DNA of 28,002 nt, taken from positions 1 through 28,002 of the forward strand of contig DKAI01000028.1 of NCBI GenBank assembly GCA_002450755.1. Direction: 5' to 3'. This document shows, piece after piece, positions 16,138-24,983 of this stretch; position 1 is the stretch's first letter; each line of letters begins with the position of its first letter. The notes under the pieces were generated by a model. The model was not told where the DNA came from. It worked only from the letters and a program-made list of their open reading frames with translations, and did not search any database. The DNA is from Deltaproteobacteria bacterium UBA6930. GTDB lineage: Bacteria; Myxococcota_A; UBA9160; UBA6930. The position numbers and the translations under genes were made by a program.

Positions 16138-16818
16138 ATGGAACAGCGAATACTCGTAATAGATGATGAACCGGATCTTTTGGAACTGATCCGCTTCAAT
16201 CTTGTCCAGGTTGGTTTTTCGGTTGAAACTGCGGAAACAGGCGCTGAAGGGCTTAGAAAAGCAAGGAGGTCACCCCCTGATTTGATCGTCCTTGACCTCA
16301 TGCTTCCGGATCTTCCCGGTACCGAAGTTTGTCGCCTGTTAAGGGCAGAAGATCGTCTCATTGATACCAGCATCCTAATGCTGACTGCAAAGTCCGAAGA
16401 GGTGGACAGAGTAGTAGGGTTTGAATTAGGTGCTGATGACTACGTGACAAAGCCTTTTTCACCGAGGGAACTTGTCCTACGTGTAAAGGCGATACTTCGA
16501 AGGACAGGGCCTACGCTGGACGTTCAGGAGGTTATCGAGCACGGAGCTCTGAAAATTGACCACGAACGACATCGATGTTGGGTCGAAAATTGCCCCGTTT
16601 CACTTACAGCCAAGGAGTTTCGCCTCCTCTCTAGCCTGATGACTAGGCCGGGGAGAGTTATGACTAGAGAGTCTCTACTAGGCGATGTGTGGGGATCGGA
16701 TATTGCGGTGACCACTCGTACAATCGATACGCACCTAAAGCGGCTACGCGAGAAGTTAGGGTCGGCAGGCGACCTTATTGAAACGGTTCGCGGAGTCGGC
16801 TACCGCTTTGCGGAATAA
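16138..16818 (+). CDS. phoB: Phosphate-regulon response regulator PhoB (OmpR/PhoB family)
   Basis: DNA-binding response regulator activated by PhoR in phosphate starvation. The 226-residue protein has a receiver domain (about 1-120) with the acidic pair in VIDDEPD (8-13), phospho-acceptor D53 (VLDLMLPD), T83 and K105 (DDYVTKPFSPREL). The winged-helix effector domain (about 130-226) shows LTAKEFRLLSSLMTRPG, TTRTIDTHLKRLREKLG and the terminal VRGVGYRF. A GTG at 16135 directly precedes ATG 16138; ATG is chosen on codon preference. No strong Shine-Dalgarno is present. The stop abuts the phoR start. Identity as PhoB rather than another OmpR-type regulator rests on the adjacent PhoR-type kinase, the pst operon and the Pho box downstream. 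Confidence 0.93.
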   Translation: MEQRILVIDDEPDLLELIRFNLVQVGFSVETAETGAEGLRKARRSPPDLIVLDLMLPDLPGTEVCRLLRAEDRLIDTSILMLTAKSEEVDRVVGFELGADDYVTKPFSPRELVLRVKAILRRTGPTLDVQEVIEHGALKIDHERHRCWVENCPVSLTAKEFRLLSSLMTRPGRVMTRESLLGDVWGSDIAVTTRTIDTHLKRLREKLGSAGDLIETVRGVGYRFAE

Positions 16819-18174
16819 GTGTCTTCCTATTTACAAAGATCTTTAGTCATTGGATTCATTTCTGTAACGATTCCTGTGGCGCTACTTCTCCTAGTAGCCT
16901 CCGATTTTTCAAAAGGCGCCGTTCTCACTGCTTTAGGTGCCTGCGCTGTTGCTGCGGCTTTCCTCACCTGGTTTTACTGGAAGAGCCTCATTTTGCCAGC
17001 TTCGGTTCTTCAACAGGTTGTCGAAGACATAGGGTCGGGCAATGCAGACCAACCAATCCCTCCCCGTGCGTGGGGTGAGCTCGATCGTCTGGCGGTTGCA
17101 ATCGAGAACTTGAGAACCGATTTGAGGGATCGGGTTACTCAGGCAGAATCAGGAGAAGCACAGCTCCGAGCGGTTTTAGCTGACATGGTTGAAGGGGTTC
17201 TTGTTGTTGACGGCTCCGGTGAAATTCAGGTTGCCAATCAGAGACTTCGAGAACTGGCGGATGTTTGGGGGGATATTTTGGGCAAGCAGTATTGGGACGT
17301 ATTTCGCCGCGGTCCTCTTGCCGATGCATTTTCTGAGGCGTTTGCTGCAACGGATGTGTTTGCGAAGGAGGTCATGATGGGGGGAGCTGAGGGCCGAGTT
17401 CTGCAGATGCATGCCACACCCTTTACCCATGAAGGGTCTACGCAAGGTACCGTTGCGGTCCTTCACGATATTACGGAATTGCGCAGGTTGGAAAGAATTC
17501 GGAGTGACTTCGTAGCGAATGTTTCACATGAATTGAGAACTCCCCTAACCGCTATTCGCGGATTTGCTGAGACTCTTCGGGTTGGAGAGTTGGACGAAGA
17601 GCAAAGGTCAAACTATCTGACAGTTATAGAACGACATTCAGAGAGGTTGAGTCGGTTAATTGAGGATTTGTTGGCCCTTTCGCGAGCCGAGGGACGAACG
17701 GCGAAGGTCAATCCGCAACGCATCGACTTAAAACGAGCGATAGAAGGCGTCACCGATGAGATGGGTCCTCAAGCCGAGTCTCGACAGCTCGAGCTGAGGA
17801 GGGACTTTGCAGGGAATACCGAAGTGTGGGCTGACCGTCTGGTGGTGGAGCAAGTTCTTGTAAATCTCCTCGAAAATGCTGTGAAGTACACCGATCCAGG
17901 AGGCCAAATCCAGGTAAGGACTGAAGAGAAGGCGAGAAGCGTACGGCTCAGTGTAGTGGATTCAGGAATAGGCATCCCAGACGAAGAAAAGACTCGAATC
18001 TTCGAAAGGTTCTACAGGGTAGATGAGGCCCGTGGAAGAGATGTCGGAGGGACTGGACTCGGCCTGGCAATTGTCAGACATCTGGTTCAGCTTTCCGAAG
18101 GAGAAATTTCTGTCGACTCGGAACCAGGTAAGGGTTCGAGTTTTCACGTTCTATTGCCGAAAGAGCCTAATTAG
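16819..18174 (+). CDS. phoR: Phosphate-regulon sensor histidine kinase PhoR
   Basis: Membrane-bound kinase that phosphorylates PhoB and receives the Pst/PhoU signal. It has 451 residues: two N-terminal membrane segments with almost no periplasmic loop (about 8-27 and 33-53), as in PhoR; a HAMP-like stretch (54-110); a PAS domain (about 113-220); HisKA with H237 in FVANVSHELRTPLTAI; and an HATPase domain with the N box (LLENAVKYTDP), G1 (DSGIGIPDEE), F box (FERFYRVDEAR) and G2 (GGTGLGLAIV). The lack of a sizeable sensory loop fits a kinase that reads Pst activity rather than an external ligand. The start is a GTG directly after the phoB TAA, so the two are translated as a unit. Confidence 0.94.
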   Translation: MSSYLQRSLVIGFISVTIPVALLLLVASDFSKGAVLTALGACAVAAAFLTWFYWKSLILPASVLQQVVEDIGSGNADQPIPPRAWGELDRLAVAIENLRTDLRDRVTQAESGEAQLRAVLADMVEGVLVVDGSGEIQVANQRLRELADVWGDILGKQYWDVFRRGPLADAFSEAFAATDVFAKEVMMGGAEGRVLQMHATPFTHEGSTQGTVAVLHDITELRRLERIRSDFVANVSHELRTPLTAIRGFAETLRVGELDEEQRSNYLTVIERHSERLSRLIEDLLALSRAEGRTAKVNPQRIDLKRAIEGVTDEMGPQAESRQLELRRDFAGNTEVWADRLVVEQVLVNLLENAVKYTDPGGQIQVRTEEKARSVRLSVVDSGIGIPDEEKTRIFERFYRVDEARGRDVGGTGLGLAIVRHLVQLSEGEISVDSEPGKGSSFHVLLPKEPN

Positions 18175-18217
18175 AGATCGGCGCCATCTTCCGTTTTTTG
18201 GCCGTCTTGTTACGAAA

Positions 18218-18246
18218 TTGTCACACCAATGTCACAAAGATTCATT
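18218..18246 (+). promoter_or_regulatory. Pho box (PhoB-binding site) upstream of the porin gene
   Basis: Two direct repeats, TTGTCAC (18218-18224) and ATGTCAC (18229-18235), are spaced exactly 11 bases apart, as in known Pho boxes. A weaker third copy, ATTCATT (18240-18246), continues the same period. A -10-like TATCTC (18249-18254) follows. The site lies between phoR and the porin start at 18317. It predicts PhoB-dependent transcription of the porin and, if transcription reads through, of pstSCAB-phoU. Confidence 0.8.
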
Positions 18247-18316
18247 CTTATCTCGATTGACCTTAACCGGGTCTGTTGGTGAAAGTCCCGCACGAGAAAT
18301 ATTAGGGAGAAGAACT

Positions 18317-19612
18317 TTGAGACAACGGTATTTTGGTGTGATCGCTTATGCGATTGCCTTGTTACTTATTCCTTTTTCAGGAACAGCCGTGATGACGCAA
18401 TCTGCACACGCAGAAGGTGCGGTCATTGAAGATGTTTTAGGTATTTTAAAGGAACGTGGGATTGTAGATGAGGAGCAATACAGTGAGTTACATGCAAAGA
18501 ATAAGTCCTACGAGAAAAACCAGTCCAAGCTTCTAGGGAAAATTGAATTGTCGGGCGACTTTCGTGCGCGTCACGAGAGCACTTGGTACGACACAGTTGG
18601 CAATGCAACTGAACCACCTGACAGTAATAGGATACGATACCGCTTCCGACTAAATGGTAAGGCAAAAGTAAACGATAGGCTGTCGGTTGGCTTTCAAGTG
18701 GGAACAGGCGAAGCGCGCAGGTCTCGTAACATGACCTTGGGTGACAGTGGAGATTGGACCTCTAACAGCTTTAGTATCCATCGCGCATTTCTGACGATGA
18801 AGCTTCCCACGAGTGTCCTCAAGACCAGTGCAACGTTCGGTAAGCAGGAAAACCCATTTAACTGGGAAATCGGTAAATCTGACATGCTCATGTGGGATAG
18901 GGACATCGGCCCGGAAGGAATAGGCCTTAAAATATCGGCTGACCCCTCGGAAAATTTCGCGATGTTCATGAATGCCGGCTATTTCATTGTTGACGAAAAC
19001 TCTGTGTCAAAAGATCCACATGTATTTGGTGTGCAGATAGGTGGTGAGACCGACCTTTCGAAAAAAATGAAGTTAGGAGCTCGCGGATCTTTCTACAATC
19101 ATCGCTCTGTTGATTCTACCTATCGTGCTTTGCACACCTACTTCGGAAATATTGACAACGGATTTAACGGTGGCACGAACAAGAATGAAATGTCTTTCGC
19201 CGAGTTTACTCTTTACTCAAAAATAGAATTAACTGAGTATTGGCCGATTTTGATCTGGGGTTCTTTAGTAAAGAATTTGGACGCTAAAAAAGTAGGGTCA
19301 GTTGATAAGGAAGATGGAGCGTTTGGTCTTGGCTTTGAAGTTAGTTCGAAGAAACATATTGCAAAACTCGGACTCGGATACTTCGAAATTGAAGCCAATG
19401 CAGTTCCGGCTGCGTTCATGGACAGCAATCTTCTCGGTGGACAGACCAATCGCGAAGGTTTTGTTGTGTACGGATCTAAACAGATCCTGAAGAACACCGA
19501 TTTAGGTCTTACTTTGTTTGTTGGAGAAGAAATCGAGGATGAACCTGGGTTCGCTAGCAGGGCAGATGCTGATAAGATGCGGCTTCAGGCTGACATAAAC
19601 GTCAAGTTCTAG
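18317..19612 (+). CDS. Outer-membrane porin, probably phosphate-starvation induced
   Basis: A 431-residue protein with a signal peptide (MRQRYFGVIAYAIALLLIPF, ending SAHA, cleavage after residue 32) and a beta-rich mature part ending in phenylalanine (INVKF), the usual outer-membrane beta-barrel terminus. After a short helical N-terminal stretch (IEDVLGILKERGIVDEEQY), the barrel begins GKIELSGDFRARHE, as in the 'putative porin' family. Phosphate or other anion uptake is inferred from the Pho box and from the position between phoBR and pstS, not from residues. The frame stays open far upstream into phoR, but TTG 18317 is chosen because AGGGAGAAG lies just before it and it gives a clean signal peptide; a GTG at 18335 is a weaker alternative. 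Confidence 0.85.
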   Translation: MRQRYFGVIAYAIALLLIPFSGTAVMTQSAHAEGAVIEDVLGILKERGIVDEEQYSELHAKNKSYEKNQSKLLGKIELSGDFRARHESTWYDTVGNATEPPDSNRIRYRFRLNGKAKVNDRLSVGFQVGTGEARRSRNMTLGDSGDWTSNSFSIHRAFLTMKLPTSVLKTSATFGKQENPFNWEIGKSDMLMWDRDIGPEGIGLKISADPSENFAMFMNAGYFIVDENSVSKDPHVFGVQIGGETDLSKKMKLGARGSFYNHRSVDSTYRALHTYFGNIDNGFNGGTNKNEMSFAEFTLYSKIELTEYWPILIWGSLVKNLDAKKVGSVDKEDGAFGLGFEVSSKKHIAKLGLGYFEIEANAVPAAFMDSNLLGGQTNREGFVVYGSKQILKNTDLGLTLFVGEEIEDEPGFASRADADKMRLQADINVKF

Positions 19613-19734
19613 CCATGAATCTAAACGGATATCACTTTGTAAGAAACCGCCTCGTTTTCGTGAAATGTTCAATACAAAATTCGCGGGAACGAAGGCCCTC
19701 CGGACATTAAAGATACGTAAAGGACTACCGCAAG

Positions 19735-20766
19735 ATGAAACGAATTATACTCTGCTTGGTCGCAATCGCCGGTATGGTTCTCCCGAGTTTCGCAGCCTTG
19801 GCTCGAGATGAGATCCGAATCGTTGGCTCCTCGACTGTTTTCCCTTTCTCGACGGCTGTAGCCGAGCAGTTCGGTAAAAAAACCAGCTTCAAAACTCCCG
19901 TCGTCGAAGCTACTGGATCGGGCGGTGGTTTAAAGCTTTTTTGTGCCGGATCTGGTTTCAACACGCCAGATATCACCAACTCATCTCGTCGAATTAAAGC
20001 AGGGGAAGTTGAACGCTGTGCGAAGAATGGGGTGAACGACATTGTTGAAATCAAGGTAGGTTTCGACGGCATAGTCATGGCTAATGCAAAAAGCGCTGAA
20101 GTAATGTTTCTGACTAAGAAACAAATCTTCCTTGCTCTTGCAAAAGTAGTTCCTGTAGATGGCAAGATGATCGAGAATCCTCACAAAACTTGGAAGGATG
20201 TGGATCCCGCGCTCCCGGCCACCGAGATTGAGGTTCTGGGGCCGCCCCCTACATCGGGAACTCGTGATGCCTTTGTCGAGCTAGCCATGGAAGGTGGAGC
20301 AAAAAATCTTCCGGAGCTAAAGGCGCTTAAGAAATCGGACAAGAAAAAGTTTAAGGCGATAGCTCATGCTATCCGAGAAGACGGTGCATTTGTGGAAGCT
20401 GGAGAGAACGACAACTTGATTGTTCAGAAGCTTGAAGCTAACCCGGATGCCCTTGGGATTTTCGGCTTCTCCTTCTTGGATCAAAATTCAGATAAGGTCC
20501 AGGGAAGTTTCGTCGACGGCTCGGAGCCGACCTTTGACAACATTGCAAGTGGTAAGTACGGAGTGTCTCGTTCCCTCTATTTCTACGTTAAAAAGTCTCA
20601 TGTTGGCAAAGTACCTGGAATCAAGGAGTTCCTCGCTGAATTCACTAGCGAAGGTGCGGCTGGCGCTGAAGGTTACTTGTCAGACCGTGGGTTGATTCCC
20701 CTCTCTGAGAAAGACCGAATAAAAATTCGCAATGATGGATCCACTCTAGCCTTGCTTCGAATGTAG
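19735..20766 (+). CDS. pstS: Phosphate ABC transporter substrate-binding protein
   Basis: Periplasmic protein that captures inorganic phosphate for PstCAB. It has 343 residues with a signal peptide (MKRIILCLVAIAGMVLPSFA, cleavage probably after ALA at 23). The phosphate-binding elements are visible: GSSTVFPFS (31-39), the NSSRRIK region (82-88) and TSGTRDAF (173-180). The C-terminal part (PGIKEFLAEFTSEGAAG...GYLSDRGLIPL) is typical. ATG 19735 has AAGGA eleven bases upstream. It lies 122 bases after the porin; no separate Pho box was found in that gap, so expression may depend on the site before the porin. A stem-loop follows the gene. Confidence 0.95.
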   Translation: MKRIILCLVAIAGMVLPSFAALARDEIRIVGSSTVFPFSTAVAEQFGKKTSFKTPVVEATGSGGGLKLFCAGSGFNTPDITNSSRRIKAGEVERCAKNGVNDIVEIKVGFDGIVMANAKSAEVMFLTKKQIFLALAKVVPVDGKMIENPHKTWKDVDPALPATEIEVLGPPPTSGTRDAFVELAMEGGAKNLPELKALKKSDKKKFKAIAHAIREDGAFVEAGENDNLIVQKLEANPDALGIFGFSFLDQNSDKVQGSFVDGSEPTFDNIASGKYGVSRSLYFYVKKSHVGKVPGIKEFLAEFTSEGAAGAEGYLSDRGLIPLSEKDRIKIRNDGSTLALLRM

Positions 20767-20785
20767 AATGTCTACACTGAAGGAC

Positions 20786-20818
20786 AGGGGCGACCATGCT
20801 ATTATCAAAGTCGTCCCT
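20786..20818 (+). terminator. Stem-loop in the pstS-pstC intergenic region (attenuator or mRNA stabiliser)
   Basis: AGGGGCGAC (20786-20794) pairs with GTCGTCCCT (20810-20818) over 9 bp with one G-U, around a 15-base loop, and is followed by a short T-rich stretch. In many binding-protein operons such a hairpin lets the binding-protein message outnumber the permease message by partial termination or by blocking 3' decay. That role is inferred from position. Confidence 0.5.
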
Positions 20819-20828
20819 TTAACATTTA

Positions 20829-20841
20829 TTGTCTTAGACAA
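20829..20841. repeat. Short palindrome just upstream of pstC
   Basis: TTGTCT and AGACAA form a perfect 6-bp inverted repeat around one central T, ending nine bases before the pstC GTG. It could be an operator half-site pair or part of the intergenic RNA structure. It does not have the direct-repeat form of a Pho box. Its position would affect ribosome access if it formed a structure. Confidence 0.3.
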
Positions 20842-20850
20842 AGTACTAAC

Positions 20851-22233
20851 GTGACAGTAATCGCCCCTTACATCGGCATACCTCTCTTTCTGGTCCTCGC
20901 TTACCTTGCAGGGAGGAATAAGGCTCGGATGATTTCTAAGAAGGAGGGGGAGCCGCTTCATTCGAGGCCACATCAATATGGTCTTTATGTTCTTATCTGG
21001 ACTGCCGGGGTTGGCGCCGCCGTTTTGCTGGTCTGGAACCTTTGCGAGTATCTAATTATTAATCAACTCCTCAAGGGTATAGCCCCTTTATCTATACACT
21101 CTGCCGGCGGAGAATTACTAGCAGAATGGGTGAAAGACGTGAAAGATTTGGCATCGGGGAATTCCATTTTAATGAATCCCGATCCAGCTATGGCATCTGC
21201 CTCACTGGCTATGCAAAGCTGGTATTTGAATGGATCGATTGCGGGATGGGTAGCGACTGCGTTTGGGGCCTCTGTTGCTCTTTTCCGGTCGGTCAGCTTC
21301 GTTAGAGTGAGTTTACGAGCCCGCCCCTTCGCGGAGAATGTGGCTAAGTTGATCTTGGGTGCTTGTGCGGCGGCGGCTGTTTTTGTCACTCTAGGAATTA
21401 TTCTTTCACTTATTTTCGAGTCTATTCGTTTCTTTTCTTTAGTGTCTTGGAGCGAATTTCTCTTCGGACTTCAGTGGAGTCCACAAATTGCCCTGAGAGA
21501 AGACCAAGTAGGTTCTTCAGGGGCCTTCGGAGCGGTACCAGTTTTTACGGGTACCTTGCTTATAATGATTATTGCCATGTTTGTTGCAGTACCCGTTGGC
21601 CTTTTTTCAGCGGTTTATTTGTCCGAATATGCGAAGCCCACTGTTCGAGCGATAGTAAAACCGCTGTTGGAGATCTTGGCTGGAATTCCAACCGTTGTAT
21701 ACGGATTCTTCGCAGCCCTTACAGTTGCTCCCTGGATCAGGGTTCTAGGGGTCGGTTTGGGGCTCGATGTGGCTTCAGAAAGTGCACTTGCTGCAGGCCT
21801 AGTGATGGGAATCATGATTATCCCCTTTGTGTCGTCACTTTCCGATGATGTAATTAATGCCGTTCCTAATGCGCTAAGAGAGGGTTCTCTTGGCTTGGGT
21901 GCTACGCGTTCGGAAACTATTCGTAGAGTGGTTCTGCCAGCGGCGCTGCCTGGGATAGTTGGTTCCGTCCTTTTGGCGGTTTCTCGAGCGATCGGTGAAA
22001 CTATGATCGTCGTGATGGCGGCAGGCCTAGCTGCCAATCTAACCGCTAATCCCCTTGAAGCCGTCACTACTGTGACCGTTCAAATTGTTACGTTGCTAGT
22101 GGGAGACCAGGAGTTTGATAGCGCTAAAACGTTAGCTGCCTTCGCGTTAGGCCTAACGTTATTCTTGGTCACTCTTGTCCTTAATGTCATCGCTCTCAGA
22201 GTGGTACGAAAGTATCGAGAGCAATATGAATAG
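20851..22233 (+). CDS. pstC: Phosphate ABC transporter permease PstC (long form)
   Basis: Inner-membrane permease of the phosphate importer, 460 residues. The N-terminal extension has an extra membrane segment (about 3-21) and the RPHQYGLYVLIWTAG region, then a periplasmic stretch (about 70-130). This is the long PstC form known from several proteobacteria, against about 320 residues in E. coli. The permease core (about 220-460) carries the EAA-type loop REGSLGLGATRSETIRRVVLPAALPG and then SRAIGETMIVVMAAG. The start is GTG 20851 without a clear Shine-Dalgarno; it is kept because the extension matches the long family. The 3' end overlaps the chosen pstA start by eight bases. Confidence 0.93.
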   Translation: MTVIAPYIGIPLFLVLAYLAGRNKARMISKKEGEPLHSRPHQYGLYVLIWTAGVGAAVLLVWNLCEYLIINQLLKGIAPLSIHSAGGELLAEWVKDVKDLASGNSILMNPDPAMASASLAMQSWYLNGSIAGWVATAFGASVALFRSVSFVRVSLRARPFAENVAKLILGACAAAAVFVTLGIILSLIFESIRFFSLVSWSEFLFGLQWSPQIALREDQVGSSGAFGAVPVFTGTLLIMIIAMFVAVPVGLFSAVYLSEYAKPTVRAIVKPLLEILAGIPTVVYGFFAALTVAPWIRVLGVGLGLDVASESALAAGLVMGIMIIPFVSSLSDDVINAVPNALREGSLGLGATRSETIRRVVLPAALPGIVGSVLLAVSRAIGETMIVVMAAGLAANLTANPLEAVTTVTVQIVTLLVGDQEFDSAKTLAAFALGLTLFLVTLVLNVIALRVVRKYREQYE

Positions 22234-23512
22234 TTACGGGATAGAGGAAAGCAAGAATGGAGAGAGTCAGCGCCAAAAACGCCATCGTTCGGAACGTAAT
22301 TTTCGAAGATTAGGACTCTCCGCAATTCTTTTTGCGCTGAGTGTTCTGGTATTGCTTCTCGCGACTATTACGCTGAGGGGATACAAGGCATTTCATCAGC
22401 ATGAAATCGCTCTGGAGTTTGATTTTGATCCGGAAAGGTTTGATATTGACCCAGAAAATGATCCAGAATTGAGAAACGCAAACTTCAACCTTCTCGTTAA
22501 GAGTGCGATTCTCTCTACTACTACCGACAAGTTAAATAGAAAAGAAAGAAGAGCACTCTTTGCGCTTGTTTCGTCCGGCGCATCTTTTGAACTACGTACC
22601 ATACTTCTTGGCGATTTGACCGCACTTGGGAAAAAATCGAAATTATCAATTCCTCTGTCCGATGATGCGGACATGCTTTTGAAAGGAGCGATTCCTCGCG
22701 AGGTTCCAGAATCCGATCGCATTCTTAGCGATAAACAAATTTCCTGGGTAGACATGTGGTTGGCACAGGGAAGAATTTCTCGAGTCTTTAATCATCGGTT
22801 CTTTAGCAATGGAGATAGCAGAAATCCTGAGTTGGCCGGAATCTGGGGTGCACTCGTAGGTTCGATGTGGACCATTTTAATAACCCTAATGCTGTGTTTT
22901 CCGATTGGTGTGGCAGCGGCGATCTACTTAGAAGTATTTGCTAAGAAGAATAAATTGAACGATTTCATCGAGGTGAATATAAATAACCTCGCAGCGGTCC
23001 CTTCAATTGTTTTTGGTCTTCTAGGTCTAGCTGTGTTCTTAAACTTTTTTGGCTTTCCTCGCTCCGCTCCCCTTGTAGGCGGAATGGTGCTAGCCCTTAT
23101 GACGCTTCCTACAGTAATCATTGCTGCTCGTTCTTCCATTGCAGCTGTTCCTCCTTCTATTACCGAAGCCGCCATGGGAATGGGGGCTTCTCCGCTGCAG
23201 GTGGTGCTACATCATGTTTTGCCGCTTGCCATGCCAGGTGTTCTAACAGGTACAATTATTGGCATGGCGAGAGCTTTGGGTGAGACCGCTCCTCTACTAA
23301 TGATAGGAATGGTGGCATTTATTGTTGATGTTCCAGATGGTCCGATGACCGCTTCAACGGTTCTTCCTGTACAGGTCTATCTTTGGGCAGATAGTCCAGA
23401 GAGAGCTTTCGTAGAGAAAACCTCGGCAGCCATCATGGTGCTATTGGTATTTCTTATACTAATGAATCTCGCCGCGGTTTTATTGCGCAACCGTTTCGAG
23501 AAAAGATGGTAG
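22226..23512 (+). CDS. pstA: Phosphate ABC transporter permease PstA (long form)
   Basis: Second permease subunit, 428 residues. A basic, hydrophilic N-terminus (about 1-32) is followed by a first membrane segment (about 33-53), a large periplasmic insertion of roughly 140 residues (the DUF3333-like extension of long PstA proteins), and then the permease core. The core carries AVPSIVFGLLGLAVF, the coupling loop EAAMGMGASPLQVVLHHVLP and ARALGETAPLLMIG. The frame could start at a TTG at 22175, deep inside pstC, but ATG 22226 gives an eight-base overlap with pstC, has GAGAG just upstream and is preferred. The matching long forms of PstC and PstA suggest the two extensions co-evolved and may contact PstS. 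Confidence 0.93.
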   Translation: MNSYGIEESKNGESQRQKRHRSERNFRRLGLSAILFALSVLVLLLATITLRGYKAFHQHEIALEFDFDPERFDIDPENDPELRNANFNLLVKSAILSTTTDKLNRKERRALFALVSSGASFELRTILLGDLTALGKKSKLSIPLSDDADMLLKGAIPREVPESDRILSDKQISWVDMWLAQGRISRVFNHRFFSNGDSRNPELAGIWGALVGSMWTILITLMLCFPIGVAAAIYLEVFAKKNKLNDFIEVNINNLAAVPSIVFGLLGLAVFLNFFGFPRSAPLVGGMVLALMTLPTVIIAARSSIAAVPPSITEAAMGMGASPLQVVLHHVLPLAMPGVLTGTIIGMARALGETAPLLMIGMVAFIVDVPDGPMTASTVLPVQVYLWADSPERAFVEKTSAAIMVLLVFLILMNLAAVLLRNRFEKRW

Positions 23513-23524
23513 GAGATACCGCGC

Positions 23525-24295
23525 GTGAAAACTCAACTCTTGAATAAGATAACCACGAGAGACTTGAACGTGTTCTACGATGAAAATCAAGCCATCTTTG
23601 ATGTGAACCTCGATATTGCGGCCAAAAGAGTGACTGCATTAATTGGACCATCGGGTTGTGGAAAATCTACGTATCTAAGATGTCTAAATCGAATGAACGA
23701 TGTTATCGAATCGTGTCGCGTCGAAGGAAAGATTACAATCGATGGTGAGGATATCTATGACCGAAACGTCGATCCGGTACAACTTCGGGCGCGGGTAGGA
23801 ATGGTCTTTCAGAAACCCAATCCTTTTCCTAAATCAATATTCGACAATGTTGCTTACGGCCCTTCGATCCACGGCTTGGCCGAGCATAGAGAAGATTTAG
23901 AAGCGATTGTTGTCAAGAGTCTTGAGCGAGCGGGACTTTTTGGTGAAGTCAAAGACCGTATGCGGGACCCAGGAACAGGTCTGTCGGGTGGGCAACAGCA
24001 ACGACTTTGTATTGCTAGAGCGATTGCGGTTGATCCGGAAGTAATCCTAATGGATGAGCCATGTTCTGCGCTTGATCCGGTAGCAACTGCGAAAATCGAA
24101 GAGTTAATGTCGCAACTTAGAGAAAATTTCACGATTGTTATTGTTACCCATTCGATGCAACAGGCCGCTAGAGTTTCTCAACGAACAGCATTTTTTCATC
24201 TCGGTGTATTAATTGAAGAAGGAGAAACGGGGAATGTCTTCACCGATCCAAATCATGAAATGACTCAAGACTATATAACTGGGCGCTTTGGTTAA
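23525..24295 (+). CDS. pstB: Phosphate ABC transporter ATP-binding protein
   Basis: Cytoplasmic ATPase that powers PstCA, 256 residues, the standard length. All ABC motifs are intact: Walker A GPSGCGKST (41-49), the Q-loop in VGMVFQKPNPFP, the signature LSGGQQQR (153-160), Walker B VILMDEP (173-179) with the D-loop SALDP, and the H-loop H209 (VTHS). The LRCLNRMND segment after Walker A and the QKPNPFPKSI stretch are specific to PstB. The start is GTG 23525 with AGGAGA eight to ten bases upstream. It follows pstA by 12 bases and precedes phoU by 17. Confidence 0.97.
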   Translation: MKTQLLNKITTRDLNVFYDENQAIFDVNLDIAAKRVTALIGPSGCGKSTYLRCLNRMNDVIESCRVEGKITIDGEDIYDRNVDPVQLRARVGMVFQKPNPFPKSIFDNVAYGPSIHGLAEHREDLEAIVVKSLERAGLFGEVKDRMRDPGTGLSGGQQQRLCIARAIAVDPEVILMDEPCSALDPVATAKIEELMSQLRENFTIVIVTHSMQQAARVSQRTAFFHLGVLIEEGETGNVFTDPNHEMTQDYITGRFG

Positions 24296-24312
24296 AGCGA
24301 GGAGCGAATTTT

Positions 24313-24981
24313 ATGACGCGTATAGTTGAACCTTTTATCCGAGATCTTAGGCAGCAAGTACTTAAAATGGGCCGGATGGCTGAGGCTATTGTTGCAAAGT
24401 CGATGGCTTCGGTTTTTGATCACAACGCTTCTCTTGCATCGGAAGTTCCAAAGGATGATTTGGAAATCGATAGAGCGGATGTAATTATCGATGAAATGGT
24501 TTTGCGCGCTCTCGCTCTTCAAGCACCAGTAGCGGACGATCTGCGCCAGGTGATCTCGATCAAGATGATGGCGACTGATCTAGAACGCGTTGGTGATTTG
24601 GCAAGAAATATTGCAAAGTGTGCGGTGCGATTAATAGAAAAAGAAGATGTAGTGTTTCCCTCAAAATTAGAAGATCTTTCGGTTCAGTCCCAAAGACTTC
24701 TTCAACGTTCACTGGATAGCTTTAGTGAGAGTGACTCTGACCGTGCGGAAATGATCCTCGCAGAAGATGATTTAATCGATGCGGATCAGGACATTGTTGT
24801 AGCAGAAACTGTAAAAACGTTAATGAAGCACCCTGAAATTAGTAGCCAGGGAGTGGATATTATACTCATTGCTAAACACTTAGAGAGAATTGCTGACCAC
24901 GCGACAAATATTGCGGAAGAAGTGATCTATTGGACAGATGGACGAAATGTTAAGCACCAAGACAAGTTAAATTCGGATTAA
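24313..24981 (+). CDS. phoU: Phosphate transport regulator PhoU
   Basis: Cytoplasmic negative regulator that links Pst transport activity to PhoR. It has 222 residues built from two three-helix PhoU repeats. The first has the acidic metal-binding pattern DDLEIDRADVIIDEMV and MATDLERVGDLARNIAK. The second has the equivalent DDLIDADQDIVV and AKHLERIADHATNIAEEV. ATG 24313 has AGGAG about nine bases upstream. It is the normal last gene of the pst operon; here a phosphatase-like gene begins two bases after its stop. Confidence 0.95.
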   Translation: MTRIVEPFIRDLRQQVLKMGRMAEAIVAKSMASVFDHNASLASEVPKDDLEIDRADVIIDEMVLRALALQAPVADDLRQVISIKMMATDLERVGDLARNIAKCAVRLIEKEDVVFPSKLEDLSVQSQRLLQRSLDSFSESDSDRAEMILAEDDLIDADQDIVVAETVKTLMKHPEISSQGVDIILIAKHLERIADHATNIAEEVIYWTDGRNVKHQDKLNSD

Positions 24982-24983
24982 AG

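Noticed and set aside
18023..18316. N-terminal 98-codon extension of the porin frame into phoR
   Set aside because: It overlaps the PhoR catalytic domain and covers the Pho box. A signal peptide and ribosome-binding site begin cleanly at TTG 18317.
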